A stretch of DNA of 64,000 nucleotides from Spisula solida (taxonomy: Eukaryota; Mollusca; Bivalvia; Venerida; Mactridae). The stretch spans positions 2,852,001-2,916,000 of the forward strand of contig OX365948.1 in assembly GCA_947247005.1 (NCBI GenBank), given 5' to 3'. The notes below the pieces were generated by a model. That model was not told where the DNA came from. It saw only the letters and a list, made by a program, of their open reading frames with translations, and did not search any database. Below, in pieces: positions 55,725 to 64,000 of this stretch; positions within the stretch are counted from its first letter, which is position 1; every line of letters begins with the position of its first letter. The position numbers and the translations under genes were made by a program.

Positions 55725-57245
55725 TTATTTACGTAAACATAAACAGTAAGCCCTTCAAATCGACATTTGTGCAAAAGGACCACGACTCGAACATCTAGTC
55801 AACATTAGACCCTCCATATCACGTGATTCACAACCACGTGGTCTATGACGTCACAAGTTAATATTTCGATGGGCAAAGCGTCGATTAAACAAGAAGTTAA
55901 GTAAGTACGAGCACGTACATGTACTTTCTAATTAACTTTTGCGTATTACAAGTCTTTACTAGTGTATTGATGCGTAACATCGACAGCCGTGCAATTGTCC
56001 GTATCTGCTGTAGTTTCGGACAGAAATCACAGACAACGGTAATTGTGCATTGTGATATCACCATCTGTGCAAGAAGACCACGCCTCGTGTTGTTATCACA
56101 AGGCGAATATGAGATGAGACCAATATTTGTTAAATATAATTTTATGAACACTGTACTAATTACATTCAAGGTTGATTAAAACACACTTGCATTGTTATTT
56201 GCCGCTTAGTGAAAGTACACAATTACGTGAGGCAGGGAGGCGCTTGCCCCGGTGAATATTTGACAAAGTACCAAAATAAACATGTTTGGAAGGAAACAAT
56301 GCTTTAAATAGACCATACAAAATATTTGCTTTGGTGTGATTTTTTTTGTCTCTGGACACGGCCTTGTTAGAGAAGGTATATGATTTAATTTATCCATTTT
56401 AAAGGAACACAACCGAGAGTTTTCCCTACAGTTTCACGATCAATCTGACAATGTTCGTTTTACATACTATGCCAGGTCACGTAATTATCTCCCTTGGTGC
56501 CGTCGTTAGGTGTTCCCAATCGAACAGATTTAGTATCAAAGGAAATATATGTTCAATCGTTATTGTCATATAACCTCCTGAAAAAAACCTAACTACTGCA
56601 AATCCTATATTTTTCGCGACGTCAAAATTTTGCGAATTTGGTATTGGGAGTTTGTTCGCGGATTTAAATATTCGCGCTCTTTAAACTTTAGAGAGAAACA
56701 TGTTCTGACTTTAACTACCGTTATTAATTTTTTATAGCTTATGGGGTTTACAAACAAAAGGATGAACTATTATAAAACTCCACAATGTCGAGTCAATTTA
56801 GAACGTCCGTCCGTCATTCAATCCGTCCGTCCGTTTGTCCGGGCTACAGGTTACAGTTTTTGATAAAGTTCAATAGCTTGTTTACTATCAATGGTATTGC
56901 ATTAAAATTTGGTACACTTATTTATTATCACACGACAATCATACTACACAGTAGGCATAACTCTATGATGATTTTGTAAGGATTTATTGCCCCTTTTTAG
57001 CTTAGACATTTTGGTTAAAGGTTTTAAAGTAGTTCAATCGTAATGTAACTTGGTAGTCGTACTTAACATCATAAGTCAACTTTGCTAGACAAATCATTAC
57101 ACAACTATAAGATTGTTTTATGGCCGTTGTTGAACATACACATTTTTGTTACTTAAAATACTTCTTTATACTATCAGCATTGCACTTCGGGGGCATACGC
57201 CCCTTACAGTGACAGGTCCTGTTAGTCATTTGTTGATTAGTGGGG
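55725..57245. other. no gene seen; repeat fragments
   Basis: 56595-56695 is a TTCGCGA-type fragment (TACTGCAAATCCTATATTTT, then CGCGACG). 56795-56960 starts GTCCGTCCGTCATTCAATCC and then reads like the tandem-core elements (GGTACACTTATTTATTATCA). No exon supported. Confidence 0.45.
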
Positions 57246-57418
57246 AGCGGTGACCTAAAGGCCGGACACACGTATTTGGATTAAGATGGTCTGGGTTTGA
57301 TCCAAGTCTGCGCCACTGCTTAATTTTTCTGAGCACGAATATCCCACAATGCTCATATTGACCAAGATGTGAAATGTTGCAATGTGGCTGTTAGGGCGGT
57401 GTCTGAACATGTTATTAT

Positions 57419-59475
57419 CACTGCGGTATACCGTACACCGGATATTGCTAGTAATGGTGAGTAATGTTATCAATTTTCGCGACATTCTAGTGTACACAAG
57501 GGTAAGTTAAGAGACGATATTTTCCAAACTACTGACTACTTACACCATCCCAACCAGGTATTTACGTCTTCGGATATTTTTATAACTTTACAGTACGACA
57601 TAGTATATCAGGTATTCGTAGAAGTGTTCAAATTACTCAGTATTGGGCAGCTGCTCACTCGTAGATATTGACCACTGCACTTTACATGCGTTTGGAATGA
57701 GTGTATTAACCAGATATATATTTTTTGAACTGAGCATTCTGTTTGTATCGAACTTAAATGTCTTAAGTCCAAATTTCAGAAAAATTGATCAAAGTACAAT
57801 AAAGATACACACCAAAATAGATATAAGTTCGTGTACGGAGTATTGATGTATACTGTACAGAGTATTGCACATTATCTCACGCTAATAAATACACTGAATT
57901 AAAATATGAAATAAGCAAAAACTAATACTTAGACCCAATTTAACATTATAACAAATTTTTGCTCTCAAAAATGTTGCTTGCTATGAACCTCAAAAGAGTG
58001 AATTTGAATATTTGAGTGCAGAGTGTAAGTATTGATTGCAATTTTGAACAGTACATGAACGTGTCCTTATCATAGTTAAAATAATTAATTTTCTAAACAC
58101 GAACTTAACAGAAGTTAACTGAATTTTGACCGAATACATATAACCCTACATATATCTTAATATGTGACTTACCCACCACCCATTTTACTTAATAAGAATA
58201 CGTATGTAATGTGTGATACATTTTGGAGTTTGTCTTGTTTTATTTGATTTATGTAATGTTTTGAAGCTCTAAGATATATTCTATATCAAAGCATATACAA
58301 TAAAGTGCTGTTAATTGAAAGGGGATTTATCAGCTCTATTGGTTTGTGTAATATGTTTGTATATTGTCTTGTCATAATTTTTAAGCTTCTTCAAGAATAA
58401 TGTGTGTGAGACAGAGCTTTTTTATTGATCATGGACTGGATACAGACATTTTCTCAAGGGCATTCATGCAAGGTCTCCTGCATCATGCGTGAGTCTCACG
58501 CATTTGAGACTCTACTCACGCATGATTGGAGGCCAATTGATCAAATCTCACACATTTTTTGGACATACTGGAACCTTAATTTTTTGGTTTACATTTTAAA
58601 TAATCACAAGTATTTTTTTTAATTGCTTCACGAAGCATGCATGATATCGCCATAAAAGAAAAATAAGTGAAAATTGTATATAAACTTCATTCATTTGAGT
58701 TTTAAAGTTTGAGCAAGGAAAATCTCCCTCATTTTAATAAAATATCACGCATTTCCATCAACAATCTCATGTTAAGGGGCTTGTGAAACATGGCATGTAA
58801 GCAAGGGGATCCGATGAATTATTTTCTTAGAAGGGGTCAGACCAGCACAGTAACATATTGTTCTTATAGAAGGATGTACTAATCATACTCTAAACCCCGC
58901 CAAACTATTTTCAACAAATATAGATCTAGACAATATAAGTAATATTAACCTAATAACACTGCTTTTATCTCGCATTTACTCAATTTCCGCTAGCAATACT
59001 CCGTACACTGTACAGCAATACTCCGTACACCAGTGAGCATCAATAAAGCAATACTCTGTATACTAACATGTTAATTTATTCTCAAAATGCACATTATCTA
59101 TCATATCGGATTCATTTCCTGGTAAAGCATTAACAATATAAACTTGGTCACTGGAATGTCAATGTCAAATTGTGTAGTTTAACATAGAATATAAACCAAA
59201 ACATCTTTATTTGACAGACTGAGCTGATTGTTTACGTGAGTAACGATACGAGTTTTGTCTTTTAATTACCCTTTTAAGTAATTCCTGGTCGTTTGTCGGC
59301 TTTCAGGGGCTAGGGAAATCATCGAAGTAGATACTTTTGTATAAAATTTACATTAAACACACTCAGAAAGACAAAACGGCGTCTCTGAACTTACCTGGTG
59401 TACCCTTGAAGGTCGCGAAAATGGATAATGTTACTCACGTTACAAGCAATATCCGGTGTACGGTATACCGCAGTG
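57419..59475. mobile_element. 2.06-kb TIR element with 5-bp target duplication
   Basis: Ends CACTGCGGTATACCGTACAC and its complement; the inverted arms extend about 95-100 bp (57419-57515 and 59380-59475) with some mismatches. ATTAT stands outside both ends (57414-57418 and 59476-59480). A second inverted set lies further in: GTGTACGGAGTATTG at about 57833-57870 and CAATACTCCGTACAC twice at about 58995-59030. CACTG ends with 5-bp duplications recall Transib, but no transposase is present; family not settled. Confidence 0.8.
58482..58526. repeat. strong hairpin inside the 2.06-kb element
   Basis: ATCATGCGTGAGT (58482-58494) and its perfect complement ACTCACGCATGAT (58514-58526) are separated by 19 nt; the loop itself contains CTCACGCAT and GAGAC that offer alternative pairings. 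Confidence 0.75.
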
Positions 59476-59580
59476 ATTATATTCTTGGCGCCGTACCTGG
59501 ATACTGGCTGCACACAAACAAGGAATGGAAATGTCTCCATAGAAGACGTAAAACTAAAATTTCAAAGGGTGGCTGAATTG

Positions 59581-60545
59581 TTTTAAAGTAGTTGTTCTCA
59601 TGATCCACAAATAAACGAATTTAATTGTCATTTGTAGCTCAACTTTTTGAAGAAAAAAAGCAAATTATTGTCTGTCAGGATCGTGGGCCTCGGTTAATTT
59701 CTTTTTCAGAGTCATTTTGTTAAAGGCTATCCAAGGTATCCACTTAAACTCAACATAGTTATTCATCATAACATAGGGACTCCATACTGACAAGGCTGGC
59801 CTCCCTGAGACCTATAATCATAGATTTATCTGTCCGCGTTTCTCTTTAAAAATCATACCTGCTTTAAAAACCTGTATATAGGGAGCATTTCTTAGTACCG
59901 CACTTCTTACATAAAAAACTAATCTATTGGGAATAAAATAAAGTATTGACAAACATGCAACTAAAACGTAACCATAGAAACGAAAGAATAATAAGCCAGA
60001 AAGTAACCAGGTTTAACTTCAAATCCGTTCATTTCCTTCTTTGTTCATTGTAAGAGATAGTCATGTGAAAATAAATCTATGAAATCAGACCAGTATTTTG
60101 TAGGTATATTAAAACTACATAATATGTTCGCAACGAACATATTTGTCAAAAAGTTTTCATTATATGGACAAGTGTACGCTGTGTCCCCGGAAAGTTGGAT
60201 ATGGTTTTCTCTTCTCGAACATAAACACTTTACACAAATGAATATTTGACGATATGATTTTAATTCAATACACCATTGAACATATTTGATCTTATCTCGA
60301 CACGACTAATTTCTTCTTTTTGAATTCAAATACCGGGCTATCTTTTGTAGTAAATATAGTTACCTTCGTATTTATAACTTATTATTTGGTCAGATAGAAT
60401 ACATGTTGCTCCATCATTCTACAAAATGAGAGTGAGGTATTGGTTATGTACTAGAGATCTTAGCAACTCTGAACATGAACTACGGCACTGGAGAATTTAA
60501 TAGACATCGGTTTTGCACAAACCAATGCATACTTAGTGTAATCAC
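59581..60545. other. no gene seen
   Basis: AT-rich, no element ends or exons recognised. Confidence 0.4.
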
Positions 60546-60785
60546 CGAACAGAACAGAACAGAACAGAAATTTTTTATTTCCCCAGGCGAAACAAGGCTG
60601 ATAAGTTTAGGATGCTGTTCATATAAAGATTTAAACATTTGTGAAGTTCTTTCATGCCCCGCTGTATCTGTAGAAGATGCTTTCCCTGTCCGATTTCTAA
60701 TAATCTTTTTGAACAATTTATATTATTGGGGATTGTTTGCCCGGCCCATCTATCATGTAAGAGCCGCAGTGAACACCTTTAAGTA
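60546..60785 (-). mobile_element. 3' end of a LINE with (TTCTG)n tail
   Basis: Read on the minus strand, GGGGAAATAAAAAATTTCTG runs into repeated TTCTG (plus strand AACAGAACAGAACAGAAC at about 60549-60569). That is the usual 3' end of CR1/L2-like elements with short tandem tails. The upstream minus frame (RTGKASSTDTAGHERTSQMF) is probably 3' coding or UTR text of that element; its domain is not recognised. Confidence 0.55.
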
Positions 60786-63028
60786 AATTAAGATATATGC
60801 TATTTACCCAACCTGTCATATAAACCTTTACAAGGTCCAACACAATTCCTTTTATGAAATACAATACTCTGCATCCACATGCTATAAATTTCAATCGTGA
60901 CGTATTTGTTTACAAATATCACCTGTCACTATAACTTAGGGAGAATGCTCGTCTGAAGAAGTTCGTTTCATCACATCTATAATTCGTCGTAACCGCTTTG
61001 AAGCAATGTACCGGCTTTTTGTATACTTAATTATATATAACATAATGACACGATTCTGATAAAATCTGCTTTTGATGATTTCATGAATATTTGTAAAATC
61101 AATTCTATGAAGCATGATGTGTGGGTATGTTAAGCCAACCCATACACGTCATTCTCGATCATATATAAGTCAGTGTATGCATCAAGGACCTGGATTCTCG
61201 TCATGTTCATCTGCGATAATAAATGCAATTCACTCTGAACAAGGATTATTTTAAATTTGCAGAGCGGAATTATATTGTTGGTCCACGTGACTTAGAGTTT
61301 TGAGGTTGTGAGATGGTGGTTGCGTTAATTATCACCAAGTGAAATAAATGTTTTCATCGCAGATTTACAGCGGCAAATATTTCAATTAATACATGCACTA
61401 ACTGAGCTTGTCCGGCTCATTGGACTCTGAAATTTGAAAAAGTGCTTTTGACTTACCTTTTGCTTACGAAACTATACCTATAGACAGTGTAATCTTCAAC
61501 GGACATTCAACGTGAAGGAGGCAAACTTGTAAGCGTGATAATATACAGACATGGTAGGTAGAATAATTAAATGTTTTACAATAGAGACATGAGGGGTTAA
61601 ACTTTTATTAAATTAAATGAAAACATTCACTCGAGGTTTATACATGAGCCAGCTACTTTGTATGAATGCCCGGTGTCTGTTTACACAAGATGTTGTAATA
61701 TCACACATACAGGCTGATGTGTCTAAAGTAAAATCATAAATATTCTCCATGTATTAATTTTCGCTATACAAATAAATATATTCGCAAAATTTTATTTTCC
61801 CTATTGTCGCGAAACATTAAATTTCGCGAAACTGAATGCTCGCGAACTCAAACAACGACAGTAACACACATCAAGTAGTTTTTTATGAATTAAAAATATC
61901 GCGAACATGTATTCTCGCGAGCTTCCACAGAACGAACAATTCGTTAAATTTGACCTTGCGAAATTTCTGGTTTAACAGTATTATAGGTTTTGCTGATACC
62001 AGTGTATGAAATAAATGAATCAACAATGAAAAAATATCTTATTTGCATACCGGTACATGTTTCATTACTTCTGAAAGAACTTTAGATTATTTATCTATAT
62101 CGTACATGTCCTTTACAATTTGCTACCATCTGTTTGTTATGGTGGGTGTGTTATGGTGGGTGTGTTACACGAAATGTAGGATATTTAGCATAAAATCAAG
62201 ATAAGTAACTACTCGTATATCATAATATTTGAAACATTTTAGGGGGGGGGGGGGAGGGAGGACAATTTAGGAAAAAAAATTTTTTTTTATATAATTAAGG
62301 CGCATCCGTATTTTCTTAAACTGATTCAGCCAGCCTTTATATAATTATTATGTAAATGGCTAAATGCGTATATTTTGTCGAATTTGTATCGAAGCGTTTT
62401 GAATAAAAAATCTTCAATTTGGTATGCAGGTAGCGTCATGTATGATGTATCATGCTGGAACACGACTTATATAGAAGATAAACACAGGGTATTAGAACCA
62501 TTTAAGGTTTTAAAAAAGGAATGTATACATGTATTGTGATTCACGATATCTTACATTGTATGGTTTGTTTCATTCTGTCTCTAACCGTCCATTTACAAGA
62601 TTTATAGCCATATTTCGAGATCTGTGTTCGTTGGTCTGTTATATGGTCAATGTGGTGTGACACATAAAATAGTTCAACTCCATAATGTAGTGTTAGCTCT
62701 AGTAACTCTGGCCCGTTTAAAATGGTGGTTTATGTATTTTACTCGAGCTTTATTATAAAGGGTCAACAGTTTTTTCATGTACCATGTATTTTGCACATTT
62801 GGTAACATTGACTGATGGAAGTTTCAGAAAACATAATGTCACATGTGAACTATTGACGGAAAATCAGTGAAGATTGCTACAAAAGTTGATGCCTATGTTC
62901 TGATAAGCCCTACCCCACGATATTTTATAATATCTAATAAAATACTCGTATATATTTTGACAGCATGAAATTTTTCAAACTTGTGATGTACTCAGAAAAA
63001 AGATGTTTGCTTCATTAAACATAACTGC
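60786..63028. other. no gene seen; one TTCGCGA-type element and a G run
   Basis: 61760-61980 holds TTCGCTATACAAATAAATAT, TTTCGCGAAAC, CTCGCGAGC and CTTGCGAAATTTCTGG, a miniature element of the family seen around the GPCR. 62241-62254 is a run of about 13 G followed by AGGGAGG. Confidence 0.45.
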
Positions 63029-63260
63029 CTTCTCGATAGCCTAGTGGTAGAGCGTCCGCTTCGAAGGTCCCGGGTTCGACCTTTGGTCGCGTCATACCAA
63101 AGACGAAATAAAAAAGGTACCAGAAATTCCATTGCTTTGATGCTCAGCATAAAAGGGAAACTGTCTTCTCATCTCTGATACCCTCTTAGCGATGGATAAC
63201 ATCAGAAAGGAGGTGTCGAGAGTGATTGATATTAGTTGGAAAACCTCTTTCTTAGTATAA
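63029..63260 (+). mobile_element. tRNA-derived SINE
   Basis: Box A TAGCCTAGTGGTAGAGC (from about 63037) and box B GGTTCGACC (about 63073) form a tRNA-like head. It is followed by GGTACCAG...GATGCTCAGCATAAAAGGG, which resembles the central domain found in bivalve SINEs. The anticodon arm is short, so this is not a working tRNA. The 3' end is estimated. Confidence 0.65.
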
Positions 63261-64000
63261 ACTAAACATACTCAGAGATGAAAATCATAGTTAAAATAAA
63301 GCTATAAACATGACCTTAACCTATATCAAAGTTGTGGCTCTATTCATTGACTAATTTTGACGATTTGAGAGAATGTCAATGAAAGATAACTGTCAAATCA
63401 TCGCCTTATTATTATCTTGTGCTAACTACACAATTTCACGTTTCAACAAAAAGCGCTTGAAAGATTCAGATATGATAATCTCACTCAACATTGGTCGATT
63501 TGCAATAAATAAAAACTATTAGTATTTGTACTAGAATAAGCTATCTTCACCATGAATTTAAATACCCAATGAGCAACAGTTCATTCTAAAATTGAAAAAT
63601 TATTTTAGAGAGAGCTCATAATTTGTAAGAAAATTTGATTTTCTTTAGTATTATACTGAGCTATCAGGATAAAGCACTTGAAGTAAGAACATTTTAATCG
63701 AAACTGTTTCATTTATTGGTGATCATTTTCATGTCTATTTTGAGCTACCTAGAAGGAAGAATGTTTGTGTCAAATCACGTGACGAAATGCTTAATTTTGA
63801 TTGGTTGTTGAACATTTGTTACGATTATAGTGCGCTATCTCACGTACATATCTCACAATAACCCTAACTTTGGAGTGTGAAATGTTGAGTTAGCACACGG
63901 TGTGACGCGCCAACTTCGTAACAGATGCTTCCATTTTGAAAACAATGGGCGCATTAGATAGCTAAACATATTAGGAATCCAGGGGTGTAATTATCTCAAA
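63261..64000. other. no gene seen at right edge
   Basis: AT-rich; no exon, RNA gene or element end supported. Confidence 0.4.

Larger units (their letters stand above)
57250..59580 (+). mobile_element. SINE-like repeat split by a later insertion
   Basis: The left part has a box A-like GGTGACCTAAAGG and box B-like GGGTTTGATCC (about 57290-57300), then CCACAATGCTC and CTGAACATGTT. The right part, beyond the insertion, has CTGGCTGCACACAAAC and TTTCAAAGGGTGGCTGAA. The same blocks lie together at 38745-38885 and 39035-39055. Confidence 0.5.

Noticed and set aside
60475..60786. 103-codon plus-strand frame
   Set aside because: It reads across the reverse of a LINE 3' tail, including the (CAGAA)n tract.
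63029..63100. Functional tRNA gene
   Set aside because: Boxes A and B are good, but the anticodon arm is shortened and the stems do not pair; the SINE-like tail that follows explains it better.

Overview
The window is AT-rich animal DNA, and it reads as the genome of a marine mollusc, most likely a bivalve. Evidence: the host genes are intron-bearing metazoan genes; most of the sequence is transposon debris; and several repeat families have a style I know from bivalves (short hairpin ends, CCGTCCGTCCGT runs, internal tandem cores, TTCGCGAA-rich miniature elements, and the GCTCGCTTCGCTCGC repeat). The species cannot be fixed from sequence alone.

Three host genes are supported. (1) The first two coding exons of deoxyhypusine hydroxylase (DOHH), minus strand, 1839-1915 and 4734-5016; the rest of the gene lies beyond the left edge. 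(2) A complete PAQR/membrane progestin receptor-like gene, plus strand, 25782-26822. (3) A complete rhodopsin-class GPCR of unknown ligand, plus strand, 51361-52593. Both receptor genes carry their whole coding sequence in one exon, with a splice acceptor 2-3 bases before the ATG. A possible small secreted protein (10685-11017, minus) is weakly supported.

The rest is a layered mobile-element landscape. 1-5 kb: DOHH with a Mutator-like element (9-bp target duplication) and a nested hAT-like miniature element in its intron. 6-9.9 kb: two decayed LINE copies interrupted by two other elements. 11.57-16.39 kb: a young 4.8-kb element with 208-bp LTRs differing at one base. 18-25 kb: a broken array of the GCTCGCTTCGCTCGC repeat, two pogo-like elements, a Helentron-like element with a tandem core, and a 155-bp array packed with AGGTCA motifs. 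27.6-41 kb: miniature elements, a 61-bp array, a 1.65-kb long-TIR element and a mariner-type element containing a pogo-like one. 43.8-49.9 kb: three successive tandem arrays, led by a 4.2-kb satellite. 49.9-64 kb: the GPCR, more miniature elements, LINE tails, a 2.06-kb TIR element with a 5-bp duplication inside a SINE-like repeat, and a terminal SINE.

The most interesting signals are: Helentron-like families sharing one end architecture (hairpin, 5-7 nt, CTAA); an LTR element without visible coding capacity whose LTR holds a perfect NRF1-type site and an inverted CCAAT box; a 155-bp tandem array carrying compound nuclear-receptor motifs 2.3 kb upstream of the progestin-receptor-like gene; and two unrelated terminal-inverted-repeat elements flanked by the same 5-bp CAAGA.
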